Positions 1 to 9,256 of a stretch of DNA of 64,000 nt are shown here, piece after piece. The position numbers and the translations under genes are program-made. The stretch spans positions 79,127 to 143,126 of the forward strand of contig NZ_KB899279.1 of assembly GCF_000378145.1 (NCBI RefSeq). The letters are read 5' to 3'. The notes beneath the pieces are model-generated. The model ran no database searches. It was not told the origin of the DNA and worked only from the letters and a program-made list of their open reading frames with translations. Positions within the stretch are counted from its first letter, which is position 1. The number at the start of each line of letters is the position of its first letter. The DNA comes from Saccharibacillus kuerlensis DSM 22868 (GTDB taxonomy: Bacteria; Bacillota; Bacilli; Paenibacillales; Paenibacillaceae).

Positions 1-1081
<1,081 letters not shown>

Positions 1082-1110
1082 TCAAAAACGGTTATGTGTA
1101 AGGATGACAA

Positions 1111-1392
1111 TTAAGCCAGAACGGCATGAATGTCGCTTTCTTTCATAATCAGGTATTCTTTGCCTTCGTATTTCACTTCGGTTCCGGCATATTTGGAGAA
1201 CAGGACGCGGTCGCCTTCCTGAACTTCAAGTGGAGTGCGGACGCCGTCTTTCAGGGTGCCACTGCCTACAGCAACGACTTTACCTTCTTGCGGCTTCTCT
1301 TTCGAAGCATCCGGAAGCACGATGCCGAACGAAGTCGTCTCCTCCTGCTGGATCGGTTCTACGAGTACGCGTTCACCCAACGGTTTGATCAT
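1111..1392 (-). CDS. groES: Co-chaperonin GroES
   Basis: The 10 kDa co-chaperonin that caps the GroEL ring. The 93-aa product has the usual length and opens with [13 protein letters not shown], the typical beta-barrel start. The mobile-loop segment around [14 protein letters not shown] and the C-terminal end are intact. An upstream extension of the frame reads through the operator and promoter DNA, so the ATG at 1392 is the correct start. It is the first gene of the groES-groEL operon. Confidence 0.98.
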   Translation of the reverse strand: MIKPLGERVLVEPIQQEETTSFGIVLPDASKEKPQEGKVVAVGSGTLKDGVRTPLEVQEGDRVLFSKYAGTEVKYEGKEYLIMKESDIHAVLA

Positions 1393-1445
1393 GAAAAATA
1401 GCCTCCTTGTAAAATTGGAATTTAAGTAAAGGTGTTTCTTTATTG

Positions 1446-1472
1446 TTAGCACTCGACAACGTCTAGTGCTAA
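1446..1472 (-). promoter_or_regulatory. CIRCE operator (HrcA binding site) of groESL
   Basis: TTAGCACTC, nine bases, then TAGTGCTAA. This matches the CIRCE consensus TTAGCACTC-N9-GAGTGCTAA except for one base at the start of the second arm. It lies just downstream of the -10 box and upstream of groES, as in other Firmicutes, so the operon should be repressed by HrcA and induced by heat. Confidence 0.96.
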
Positions 1473-1484
1473 CAGCCAAGTCTT

Positions 1485-1513
1485 ATATTACTAGTCTCTG
1501 CGCAAAATTTCAA
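1485..1513 (-). promoter_or_regulatory. SigA-type promoter of groESL
   Basis: Read on the minus strand: TTGAAA, a 17-bp spacer, then TAATAT. The CIRCE operator begins about 12 bp downstream of the -10 box, so it covers the expected transcription start. Confidence 0.85.
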
Positions 1514-1525
1514 GTCCCCTCTCAC

Positions 1526-1555
1526 AAAAAAAGGCACCCTGTATTCAGGGTTGTC
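1526..1555 (-). terminator. Rho-independent terminator downstream of the mog gene
   Basis: On the minus strand a CCCTG/CAGGG stem with a short loop is followed by a run of seven T. It separates the upstream mog/cyclo-ligase transcript from the groESL promoter. Confidence 0.75.
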
Positions 1556-1659
1556 CTTCTTATGCGGCCCCTGCGCGGGGGTTGAAAGAGGTCTGCATCC
1601 GGTCCTATATACAAACCGAAAAGACCGTTCGTACGGCGAAGGTCTGCATCCTTGATGCA

Positions 1660-1704
1660 GTTTAAAATGAAGTTCAAATTTAAGTTTTGAACTTCATTTT
1701 AAAC
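1660..1704. repeat. Perfect 19-bp inverted repeat, AT-rich
   Basis: The arms 1660-1678 and 1686-1704 are exact reverse complements separated by 7 bp. There is no T tract next to the stem, so it is not a standard terminator. An 11-bp direct repeat (GGTCTGCATCC at 1590-1600 and 1641-1651) lies just before it. The rest of the 420-bp gap between mog and groES shows no gene. Confidence 0.8.
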
Positions 1705-1814
1705 TTATGCTTCAAACGTATGATTAACCGATCAGAGCAGTCTCAAACAGACATACCTGCGAGTACGTCATAAATGGGGAATCCGGCTGCAGCGCATCGA
1801 TACAGTCCGTCAAT

Positions 1815-2300
1815 CTATTGTCGGTACTGTCCCGTCACCATTAACAGTGCTTCCGGCAGCTGATCCATGATAGCCGCAAGATTTTCATGCACCCCTTTTG
1901 GCGTTCCCGGAAGATTGACGATCAGCGATCTTCCGCGAATGCCGCAGATACCGCGGAACAGCATCGCTGCCCGATTTTTCTGCATGACGCTCATTCGCAT
2001 AGCCTCGGCCATTCCCGGTACTTCCCGTTCGATGATTCTCTTTGTCGCTTCCGGTGTTACGTCTCGGTTGGCCAGTTCCGTGCCCCCGGTTGTCAGCACC
2101 AGATCCGCCTGGAAATAATCGGTCATTTCAATCAGCGCCGCAACAATTTCGTCCGACTCGTCGGGCACGATCCGGTACTCGATAATTTCGCCGCCTACTT
2201 CTTCCTCCACCAGCTCCCGGATCACCTGCGCGCTCGTATCCTCCCGCTCGCCTCGTGCTCCCTTATCGCTGGCTGTCAAGATTGCCACTTTCCACAGCAT
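1815..2300 (-). CDS. MogA/MoaB-family molybdenum cofactor biosynthesis protein
   Basis: A 161-aa protein of the MoaB/Mog domain family, which adenylylates molybdopterin before molybdenum insertion. The diagnostic stretch TTGGTELANRDVTPEAT is near residues 76-92 and NLPGTPKG near the C-terminus is the second family motif. The ATG at 2300 is preceded by AGAGGTG at good spacing; an upstream in-frame ATG would place the ribosome binding site inside the gene. It is cotranscribed with the upstream cyclo-ligase gene. In B. subtilis moaC lies at the equivalent place near ydiF. MogA and MoaB cannot be told apart from sequence alone here. Confidence 0.9.
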   Translation of the reverse strand: MLWKVAILTASDKGARGEREDTSAQVIRELVEEEVGGEIIEYRIVPDESDEIVAALIEMTDYFQADLVLTTGGTELANRDVTPEATKRIIEREVPGMAEAMRMSVMQKNRAAMLFRGICGIRGRSLIVNLPGTPKGVHENLAAIMDQLPEALLMVTGQYRQ

Positions 2301-2393
2301 GAGGTCACCTCTTCTCATCCATCGCTCTTCTTGCTCCCTGCCCGGTCATTGCTTTTTCATCTATATCGCTTTAAGAGGCCGATGCCGCCTACT

Positions 2394-3005
2394 CTATGCC
2401 CGGCCTGTCATATTCATCATACCGGCCGGTACAATAAGAAGCTCCAGCCGAAAATCGTGCGGTTCCATCGGCACTTCCTCTACGGTCTGCTCATCGAAAG
2501 CGAGCGCCCACAGTCCAGGCTGCGCGCCGGCGGCCTCAAACCGATGGATCAGCCGGTCGTAAAATCCGCCTCCATAGCCGATCCGGCCGCCTTTACGGTC
2601 AAAAGCCAATCCCGGCACCAGCACGACATCGATCTCGCCGAGCGAATTCTCCGGCCATTCGGGCAGCCCATCCTTCGGTTCGGGAACCCCCCAGCTTCCG
2701 GGTGCTTCGTCTTCCGGCTGTTCCATTCGGAGCAGCCGCAGCCGGCGGTTTCCCTTCTCGATCTTCGGCGCCAGTACGACGTCTCCGGACCGGTGGCATT
2801 CCGCCAGCAAAGGCCGCGCATTTAATTCGCTCCGGTAGGACAAATAACCGAGCACGACCAGAGGAGAGCCTTTGCGCTCGCGCAGCGCTGCAAGACGTTC
2901 TGCCGCCATCCTGCACACAGCAGCTTCAGCCTCCAAACGCAGCGTTTCGGGCAGCTCCGCCCTAATCTGCTCCATACGGCGCCGAAGCAGCGCCTTATCC
3001 GCCAA
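2394..3005 (-). CDS. 5-formyltetrahydrofolate cyclo-ligase
   Basis: ATP-dependent conversion of 5-formyl-THF to 5,10-methenyl-THF, salvaging folinate in one-carbon metabolism. The 203-aa length is usual. Family features are the basic N-terminal helix with LLRRRMEQ, the segment VPGLAFDRKGGRIGYGGGFYD near residue 140 (nucleotide and metal site) and the C-terminal PHDFRLELLIVP. The start is a TTG at 3005, with GGGAGGGG about 14 bases upstream, which is rather far; no better start is seen. It is followed on the same strand by mog. Confidence 0.93.
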   Translation of the reverse strand: MADKALLRRRMEQIRAELPETLRLEAEAAVCRMAAERLAALRERKGSPLVVLGYLSYRSELNARPLLAECHRSGDVVLAPKIEKGNRRLRLLRMEQPEDEAPGSWGVPEPKDGLPEWPENSLGEIDVVLVPGLAFDRKGGRIGYGGGFYDRLIHRFEAAGAQPGLWALAFDEQTVEEVPMEPHDFRLELLIVPAGMMNMTGRA

Positions 3006-3156
3006 AGGTTCGATGCCGTTCCCCTCCCGAATTCTCTGCTGTTCTCTTTTTTATTCTCACATGCTCAAGTTTATCATTGTTTTGTGCAAATAACCACCGC
3101 TCCGGGGGGTCTCGCGGGCCTCCTGTGGCTTTTTCTCGAAAAATCGTTCACCGCTT

Positions 3157-3186
3157 TTGGTTTTTCGTACGCATTTAATGTAGAAT
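3157..3186 (+). promoter_or_regulatory. Candidate SigA promoter of the ABC-F gene
   Basis: TTGGTT, 18 bp, TAGAAT, about 45 bp ahead of the start codon. It is a weak match to consensus but the only convincing pair in the divergent intergenic region. Confidence 0.5.
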
Positions 3187-3230
3187 GTAAACACAAAAGA
3201 CCAATTTATAAGCACGGAGGACTTGGAATT

Positions 3231-5192
3231 ATGCTGCTGCAGGCAACCGGAATTACGAAAAGATACGGCGTACAGAGCATTCTGGACGGCATTACATTTC
3301 AGATCTTGGAGCGCGAACGGATTGGCCTCGTTGGCGTTAACGGCGCAGGCAAATCGACGCTGCTAAAGATTCTCGCAGGCGAAATGTCCCACGATGAAGG
3401 CCAAATTTTCAAAAACAAAGAAACAACGATCGGCTATCTGGCTCAGAACAGCGGGCTGCAGTCGGAACGAACGATCCAGGAAGAAATGTTGGACGTATTC
3501 GCCGATCTGCTGGAAGCCGAACGAGAAATCCGCGAGATGGAACTCAAGATTACAGAAGGCGCTTCCCAAGATGAGAACGATAAAGAATATCAGGATCTGC
3601 TGAATCGTTATGCGACGCGTTCCGACTGGTTCCGCGATCACGGCGGTTACGAGATCGGGACAAAGATTCGCAGCGTCCTGCATGGCATGGGCTTCGGCGA
3701 ATTCGATTCGTCCACGGTCGTATCCACGCTCAGCGGCGGACAGCGAACGCGTCTTGCACTGGCCAAAATGCTGCTTCAAGCGCCCGATCTGCTCATGCTT
3801 GACGAACCGACGAACCATCTGGACATCGAAACGTTGACCTGGCTCGAAGATTATTTGCGCAGTTACGAAGGCGGACTTCTGATCGTCTCTCACGACCGGT
3901 ACTTCCTCGACAAAACGGTAACAGCCATTGTTGAGATCGAACGTCACCGGGCACGCCGCTATACGGGCAATTACAGCCGGTACACGGAGCTCAAAGCCGC
4001 CGAGTACGAAGCCGACTTGAAGCAGTACGAGAAGCAGCAGGGCGAAATTGCGAAAATGGAAACTTTTATTCAGCAAAACATCGTCCGCGCTTCGACTACC
4101 AAGAGAGCTCAAAGCCGCCGGAAAGCGCTTGAGAAAATGGATCGGATAGACCGGCCCGCAGGCGATCTCAAACGCGCCAACTTTTCTTTCCAGGCCGCTT
4201 ATACTTCGGGCAAAGACGTTCTGCGGGTAGAGGACCTCTCCGCTTCTTATGACGGTAAGGACCCCCTATTCAAAAATGCGTCGTTTGCACTCAGCCGCGG
4301 CGAAACCGTCGCCCTGATCGGCCCTAACGGCGTTGGCAAATCGACTATGCTCAAAGCACTGATCGGACGGCTCAAGCCGGATCAAGGACGTATTACCTGG
4401 GGAACCAAAGTACAGCTCGGCTACTACGATCAGGAGCAGGACACGCTGAACCCGCAAAACACGGTATTGGAAGAACTGTGGGGCACCTATCCACATATGG
4501 AAGAAGCTCGTATTCGATCCGTACTCGGAAACTTCCTGTTCAGCGGCGAGGACGTTCTGAAAAGAATCTCGGCACTCAGCGGCGGAGAAAAAGCACGCGT
4601 TTCGCTTGCCAAGCTGATGCTGCTTGAAGCGAATACACTCGTACTTGACGAGCCGACGAACCATTTGGATCTGTACAGCAAAGAAGTGCTTGAATCCGCA
4701 TTACTCGACTTCGACGGCACGCTGATGTTTATCTCGCACGACCGTTATTTCTTGAACAAAATGGCCGAACGTGTCATCGAGCTCAGCTCAGACGGCGTTA
4801 CCGGTTACCTGGGCAACTATGATGACTATGTGGAGAAAAAGCAGGAGCTTGAAGAAATCGCGCGCGAAGCAGCACTGCTCGGAGGCAATAAAACAAAACC
4901 GTCAGCCGCAGCCCAGGCGGATTCCGTAGAAGAATCAAAGAACACCCAAGCCTCATTCGAAGAAAGCAAGCAGGCCAAACGGGAAGAACGAATTCGTCAG
5001 CGCCGCATGGAACAGCTTGAAGCAACAATTGCTGAACTGGAAAGTGCCGTGGCGGCACTTGAACTGGAGCTTACACTTCCGGAAATTTACGAAGATTACA
5101 TGGCTATTCAAGAACGGCAGACTGCGATCGATACGAACAAAACGCAGCTTGCCCAAGCATACGAAGAATGGGAGCTATTAGCGGCAGAATAA
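3231..5192 (+). CDS. ydiF: ABC-F family ATPase, YdiF-like
   Basis: Soluble ribosome-associated ATPase with two nucleotide-binding domains and no membrane segment. Domain 1 has GVNGAGKST near residue 35, signature LSGGQRTRLALA and LLMLDEPTNHLD. Domain 2 has GPNGVGKST, LSGGEKARVSLA and LVLDEPTNHLD. The interdomain linker rich in Lys and Arg corresponds to the tRNA-interacting region of ABC-F proteins, and the last 90 residues form a charged coiled coil. At 653 aa it has the usual length. The ATG at 3231 follows CACGGAGG. The position between groESL-side genes and tsaD matches B. subtilis ydiF. It probably acts in translation; a resistance role cannot be claimed. Confidence 0.93.
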   Translation: MLLQATGITKRYGVQSILDGITFQILERERIGLVGVNGAGKSTLLKILAGEMSHDEGQIFKNKETTIGYLAQNSGLQSERTIQEEMLDVFADLLEAEREIREMELKITEGASQDENDKEYQDLLNRYATRSDWFRDHGGYEIGTKIRSVLHGMGFGEFDSSTVVSTLSGGQRTRLALAKMLLQAPDLLMLDEPTNHLDIETLTWLEDYLRSYEGGLLIVSHDRYFLDKTVTAIVEIERHRARRYTGNYSRYTELKAAEYEADLKQYEKQQGEIAKMETFIQQNIVRASTTKRAQSRRKALEKMDRIDRPAGDLKRANFSFQAAYTSGKDVLRVEDLSASYDGKDPLFKNASFALSRGETVALIGPNGVGKSTMLKALIGRLKPDQGRITWGTKVQLGYYDQEQDTLNPQNTVLEELWGTYPHMEEARIRSVLGNFLFSGEDVLKRISALSGGEKARVSLAKLMLLEANTLVLDEPTNHLDLYSKEVLESALLDFDGTLMFISHDRYFLNKMAERVIELSSDGVTGYLGNYDDYVEKKQELEEIAREAALLGGNKTKPSAAAQADSVEESKNTQASFEESKQAKREERIRQRRMEQLEATIAELESAVAALELELTLPEIYEDYMAIQERQTAIDTNKTQLAQAYEEWELLAAE

Positions 5193-5225
5193 TTTTTTGT
5201 CAAGACGCTTTTTCAACTATCCCTG

Positions 5226-5473
5226 TTATCCACTGATTTATCCACAAATCTACATTCAAACATGCTTGCTAACCGACCTTCCAGGTCGGTTTTTTGCTTA
5301 TCAAATCGCCTTTTTTCACACGGAACCAATTTTATCCACTTTGTTATACACATTATCCACAGATTTCAGGATGTTCACGTGAAAAACATATCCCCTTTTG
5401 CAAGAAATAGAAAGCGGGCATTTGGCGCGGACTTGAAGCGGTTACTCACAGTTTGTAGGGGATATGTGGATAA
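5226..5473. promoter_or_regulatory. Cluster of DnaA boxes between ydiF and tsaD
   Basis: Four 9-mers fit TTATNCACA exactly: 5238-5246, 5344-5352, 5353-5361 (the last two are contiguous) and 5465-5473 on the minus strand. Two more (5226-5234 and 5332-5340) differ only in the last base, and TTACTCACA at 5442-5450 has one mismatch. Seven sites in 250 bp is far above chance for a 9-mer. Both flanking genes are unrelated to replication, so this may be a DnaA-titrating locus. Confidence 0.75.
5271..5295 (+). terminator. Rho-independent terminator of ydiF
   Basis: AACCGACCT, a 3-base loop, AGGTCGGTT, then more T residues. It lies inside the DnaA-box cluster. Confidence 0.9.
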
Positions 5474-5582
5474 GATTATTCAGGGATTGACAACCACAGG
5501 TAAAATGTGTGTTAAGCGGTTTTCGGGAAATGGTTCTCCTTTTACTTGGTTTTTACATGAAAAGCGTATTTCTCTGTAAAAG

Positions 5583-5634
5583 GGCTCTGCATAATGGCTT
5601 TGTATAATGGCTCTGTACAATGCCTCTGCGCTAT
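5583..5634. repeat. Four imperfect 13-bp tandem repeats
   Basis: Units GGCTCTGCATAAT, GGCTTTGTATAAT, GGCTCTGTACAAT and GCCTCTGCGCTAT run head to tail. Each ends in a -10-like hexamer. The repeat sits between the DnaA boxes and the terminator of the tsa operon; no gene is seen here. Confidence 0.85.
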
Positions 5635-5701
5635 GGGTCAGGACCATGGCTTGGCATCGCACGATGGGGTACAAAAAAAGCGAATTAGCTTCCCATTACA
5701 G

Positions 5702-5736
5702 AAAAAAGAGTCTCTTCCAAGTAGGAAGAGACTCTT
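5702..5736 (-). terminator. Rho-independent terminator of the tsaE-tsaB-rimI-tsaD operon
   Basis: Perfect 13-bp arms at 5706-5718 and 5724-5736 with a 5-base loop. On the minus strand the stem is followed by TTTTTT. It lies 44 bp after the tsaD stop. Confidence 0.92.
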
Positions 5737-5779
5737 CTATTTTCTTTGCAGACCGAAGACCGCTAACAGCCGAACCCTT

Positions 5780-6856
5780 CTACTGCTCCTTCGATCTTCC
5801 GACCGACCAGTTTTCCAGAGACATTCCGGGTTCACCTTTGATATAGAGATCGCTGACCTCGCCATGCATCCATTTGATGTAAGCGGCCGCCCCGATCATT
5901 GCGGCATTATCCGTACAGTATTTCATTGGCGGTATAGACAGTGTAATCCCTTCTGCCTCGCAGCGAGCCGTCAGCTCGCTGCGCAGACCGCCGTTGGCTG
6001 CGACTCCGCCGCACAGCAGAAGCTGCTTGGCTCCGAATTGCCGCATGGCACGAACCGCCTTACCGACCAGCACTTCCACAACGGATTCCTGGAACCCGCG
6101 CGCAATGCCGCCCGCATCGATCTCCTCGCCTTTCATCCGGCTCTGATTGACCAGATTCAGCACCGCCGATTTCAATCCACTGAGACTAAAATCGTACGAT
6201 CCTTCCTCCAGCCAGACACGCGGCAGCGGAACGGCCGAATTGGCAGCCTGCGCCGCTTTGTCGACATGAGGTCCGCCCGGATACGGGAATCCCAGCGAAC
6301 GGGCGACTTTGTCGTACGCTTCGCCGACCGCATCGTCCCGAGTCTGCCCCACCACTTCAAATCGCCCTTCGCTCTCCATTCGCACAATTTCGGTATGTCC
6401 GCCGGAGACAACAAGCGCGATAGCCGGATACTGGATCTCTCCGATCAACTGATTCGCATAAATATGCCCCGCGATATGATGCGTTCCAATCAGCGGTTTG
6501 TCGAGCGAGAAGGCCAGCGCTTTGGCCGCCATAATGCCGACCAATAGCGCGCCGACAAGACCCGGTCCTTCCGTGACGGCAATTGCCGTCAATTGTTCCG
6601 GTGCGATTCCCGATTCCGCGATCGCCTGCTCCATCAGCAGCGTAATGCATTCCACATGCTGGCGCGAAGCGACTTCGGGAACGACGCCGCCAAAAGCTTT
6701 ATGCGTTTCAATCTGGCTGGCAACCAGATTGACAAGCACTTCACGTCCGTCTTTGACAACTGCAACCGACGTTTCGTCGCAGCTCGTCTCTACCGCCAGA
6801 ATATAAACGCTTTTCCCGCCTGTGTCCTCTATTTGTTTCTCTGCTGCAGTACTCAT
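5780..6856 (-). CDS. tsaD: tRNA N6-threonylcarbamoyladenosine synthase subunit TsaD
   Basis: Transfers the threonylcarbamoyl group to A37 of ANN-decoding tRNAs, in a complex with TsaB and TsaE. The 358-aa product has the Kae1/TsaD ASKHA fold with AVETSCDETSVAV near residue 21, the metal-binding HHIAGH at 126-131, and CGGVAANGGLR and NAAMIGAAA near the C-terminus. It is slightly longer than the usual 340 aa at the N-terminus, so the start may be a little too early. It is last in the operon, 5 bp after rimI. Confidence 0.97.
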   Translation of the reverse strand: MSTAAEKQIEDTGGKSVYILAVETSCDETSVAVVKDGREVLVNLVASQIETHKAFGGVVPEVASRQHVECITLLMEQAIAESGIAPEQLTAIAVTEGPGLVGALLVGIMAAKALAFSLDKPLIGTHHIAGHIYANQLIGEIQYPAIALVVSGGHTEIVRMESEGRFEVVGQTRDDAVGEAYDKVARSLGFPYPGGPHVDKAAQAANSAVPLPRVWLEEGSYDFSLSGLKSAVLNLVNQSRMKGEEIDAGGIARGFQESVVEVLVGKAVRAMRQFGAKQLLLCGGVAANGGLRSELTARCEAEGITLSIPPMKYCTDNAAMIGAAAYIKWMHGEVSDLYIKGEPGMSLENWSVGRSKEQ

Positions 6857-6861
6857 TCCTT

Positions 6862-7395
6862 TTACACGCTTCCTTCCATATTTCCGGCCGTTCGCGGACG
6901 ATCAGGATTTTTCAGATCCACCCACATAATCATGGCGTCTTCATTGTTGTCAGAGTAATACCCTTTGCGGATTCCTACTTCCCTAAACCCCATTTTCTGA
7001 TACAGGTTCCGGGCGACGCCGTTGCTGACGCGAACTTCAAGTGTAGCTCGTTCAAGTCCCAGCGACTCCGCGATATCCAGCAGCTCGCTAAGCAATCTCT
7101 CGCCCAGCTTGCGGCCGCGATAAGCGGTGCGTACAGCAATATTCGTAATATGCGCTTCGTCAATGACGGTCCACATTCCGGCGTAACCTGCCGGCTGCCC
7201 GTCCACTTCCATAATGATGTAACGGGCAAAATGATTCAGTGTCATCTCGCTGCGGAATGCCTGCTCCGTCCACGGAAGTGAAAAAGACTCGTGCTCAATT
7301 ACCATTACGTCAGGAATATCTTCAAGCCGCATGACGCGAAATTTCAAATTCGGTTCGTCCGACGACTGCGCCTGTTCAAGGTCTCGATGCTGCAT
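6862..7395 (-). CDS. rimI: Ribosomal-protein-alanine N-acetyltransferase RimI
   Basis: GNAT-family acetyltransferase of 177 aa, expected to acetylate the N-terminus of ribosomal protein S18. The acetyl-CoA loop is seen as IAVRTAYRGRKLGERLL near residues 98-114, followed by the NLYQKMGF motif typical of RimI. The ATG at 7395 follows AAAGGGG; a TTG at 7503 would lengthen it by 36 residues but has no ribosome binding site. It lies between tsaB and tsaD, as in B. subtilis. Confidence 0.92.
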   Translation of the reverse strand: MQHRDLEQAQSSDEPNLKFRVMRLEDIPDVMVIEHESFSLPWTEQAFRSEMTLNHFARYIIMEVDGQPAGYAGMWTVIDEAHITNIAVRTAYRGRKLGERLLSELLDIAESLGLERATLEVRVSNGVARNLYQKMGFREVGIRKGYYSDNNEDAMIMWVDLKNPDRPRTAGNMEGSV

Positions 7396-7553
7396 TTCGT
7401 GCGGCCCCTTTCCTGTATGATTCACAATCAAGGTCCGGGATCTTTCCGCGGACCACGACAACCCACACTTTTTCGGGTCATTCCGCCTGTTCTGTATGAT
7501 CAAGCCATCGCTGCTTTGTCACTATTGTCTTTGCTTGTTCGCTTCAATCTCCG

Positions 7554-8393
7554 TTAAGGCTTGCGCAGTAGGTTGGCTTCTGCTTCGGTGACCTGCGTAT
7601 AGTTCGGCAGCAGTCCGTGGGCTTCGATATTTTCGCCCGAAGCAAGCTTTTCCGCTCCGATTAAGCCAATCCAGCGCCCTGCAGCCGAGCAATTTTCTAA
7701 TCGTATGCTATCGTCCGGCAGTCCAGCCAACTGTGCAATGGTGAGCACCGTCTCGGCGTGCTTGTCCGTCTCGCCCGTAAAGAGCACATAATCCGGACGT
7801 TCAGACGCCGAAAGCTCCTTCAGTCTGTCCGCAATGTGTGCCGTCCATTCGCTTACGAGCAAAATAGCATCCTCGGTCAGACGTTCCAGCCGCGGCATTT
7901 CCAAAGCTTGATCCGGAGCTTGATCCGGTTCAGTAGGATTTTCTTGCGGAGCTGATGCTTCGAACAGGGCCGTGTACGCTTGGCCGCGCCGAGCATCGAC
8001 CAGCGGTATGATCCAAGTCCGTCCCTTCAGACAAGAGGCTTCGAAGCCGGAAGCCGCTTGTGCCTCCAGACTCGATACCGCCGCTACCGGCAGCTTCAGC
8101 GCCCAAGCCAGCGTTTTTGCCGTCGTTACAGCAATACGAACGCCGGTATACGACCCCGGCCCAATGCCTACGGCAATACCAGCCAATTCCCGTTTATTCG
8201 TACCCGACTCGCTAAGCGCACGCTCAATCTCCGGCAGAAGATTGACCGAATGATTGCGCTCGGCAAGATTGTTGCTTTCATATAATACGCGGCCTTCGTC
8301 CAATACGGCTACCGCCTGCGCGGCACTCGACGTATCTAGCGCCAAAATCCGGCTCAACGGCCGATCATTTTTTTCCATCTGCAAGTTCCCCAT
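7554..8393 (-). CDS. tsaB: t6A biosynthesis protein TsaB
   Basis: Partner and scaffold of TsaD in t6A synthesis; an ASKHA-fold protein lacking the metal site. The motifs RILALDTSSAAQAVAVL near residue 15 and GIGPGSYTGVRIAVTTAKTL near residue 75 are diagnostic. At 279 aa it is longer than the typical 230 because of a Glu/Pro-rich insertion around residues 145-165. The start may instead be the ATG at 8378, which has the better spaced purine-rich site. A 16-bp gap separates it from tsaE. Confidence 0.95.
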   Translation of the reverse strand: MGNLQMEKNDRPLSRILALDTSSAAQAVAVLDEGRVLYESNNLAERNHSVNLLPEIERALSESGTNKRELAGIAVGIGPGSYTGVRIAVTTAKTLAWALKLPVAAVSSLEAQAASGFEASCLKGRTWIIPLVDARRGQAYTALFEASAPQENPTEPDQAPDQALEMPRLERLTEDAILLVSEWTAHIADRLKELSASERPDYVLFTGETDKHAETVLTIAQLAGLPDDSIRLENCSAAGRWIGLIGAEKLASGENIEAHGLLPNYTQVTEAEANLLRKP

Positions 8394-8409
8394 CCTTATT
8401 CGATTCTCT

Positions 8410-8916
8410 CTACTCCGATTCCTCTTCGCCGCGAACTTCTTTCGGCTCCGGAAGTTCTTTGACCCATTTCACATAGGGCGCGCCGACACCTTCGCAATGA
8501 ATGATTCGTCCTTCTCCGCCCGTATGTTCCATGCGAAGATTCAGCCGATTTTCCGGCAGCAGATCCGGGATAATTGACGCCCATTCGACGAGCGACACCC
8601 CTTGACCTTCAAAATATTCATCCAACCCAAGATCCTCCGCTTCATCCTGTGTAATCCGGTAGACGTCCATATGATAGAGAGGCAGTCTGCCTTCGTATTC
8701 CTTGATCAAAGTAAACGTCGGGCTGTTGACTACACCTTTGACGCCCAATGCAGCCGCAAACCCTTGCGAAAACTTTGTCTTGCCCGCACCCAGATCGCCG
8801 TCAAGTGCAATGACCGTTCCAGCCTGCGCCAGTCCTGCGAAATATCCGGCCAATTCTGCCGTATCCGCTTCCCCGCTCGAAATCCATTTTTTGCTGCTTG
8901 TTTCGTATGCACCCAC
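8410..8916 (-). CDS. tsaE: t6A biosynthesis ATPase TsaE
   Basis: P-loop ATPase that resets the TsaBD complex during t6A formation. The Walker A motif GDLGAGKT and the following [10 protein letters not shown] and MDVYRI segments are typical. The start chosen is the GTG at 8916, preceded by GAAGGTG at nine bases and giving 168 aa, close to the family length. A GTG at 9015 in the same frame would add 33 residues of unlikely sequence. It is the first gene of the tsaE-tsaB-rimI-tsaD operon. The C-terminus ends in an acidic tail. Confidence 0.93.
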   Translation of the reverse strand: MGAYETSSKKWISSGEADTAELAGYFAGLAQAGTVIALDGDLGAGKTKFSQGFAAALGVKGVVNSPTFTLIKEYEGRLPLYHMDVYRITQDEAEDLGLDEYFEGQGVSLVEWASIIPDLLPENRLNLRMEHTGGEGRIIHCEGVGAPYVKWVKELPEPKEVRGEEESE

Positions 8917-9044
8917 GCTTCGTTTCACCTTCGCTTCCTGCTCGGCACAGTGCCCATATCGGCAGGCCGGTTTGATGATCTCTCCATTATAACGCAAATG
9001 GATCGCCGCGGGCACTCCCTGTCCTTAGCTTCCTCCTTAAGCCG

Positions 9045-9089
9045 AAAAATCCGCTCCTGCTTCGCATAAGCGGACAGGAGCGGATTTTT
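9045..9089 (-). terminator. Rho-independent terminator of the ABC exporter genes
   Basis: 15-bp perfect arms (9045-9059 and 9075-9089) ending in five T on either strand, so it can act in both directions. It stops the ABC exporter transcript before tsaE. Between it and the permease stop there is only T/C-rich DNA with short repeats of TGCTCTTTCTT. Confidence 0.9.
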
Positions 9090-9256
9090 CAGTATAATTC
9101 AGGCTTTTGAGAAAAATCTATTTGTTCGGCTCTAACTTATACTTTCTTAACATATTGACTGACTACCTGCTCTTTCTTACATTGCTCTTTCTCGCACTGC
9201 TCTTTCTTTATTGCTCTGCCGCTTTTGCTGCTCTTACTTACTGTCAATTCGATATT

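Noticed and set aside
9121-9250. Pyrimidine-rich repeats of TGCTCTTTCTT
   Set aside because: Short, imperfect and low in complexity; no function can be argued beyond ordinary intergenic drift.
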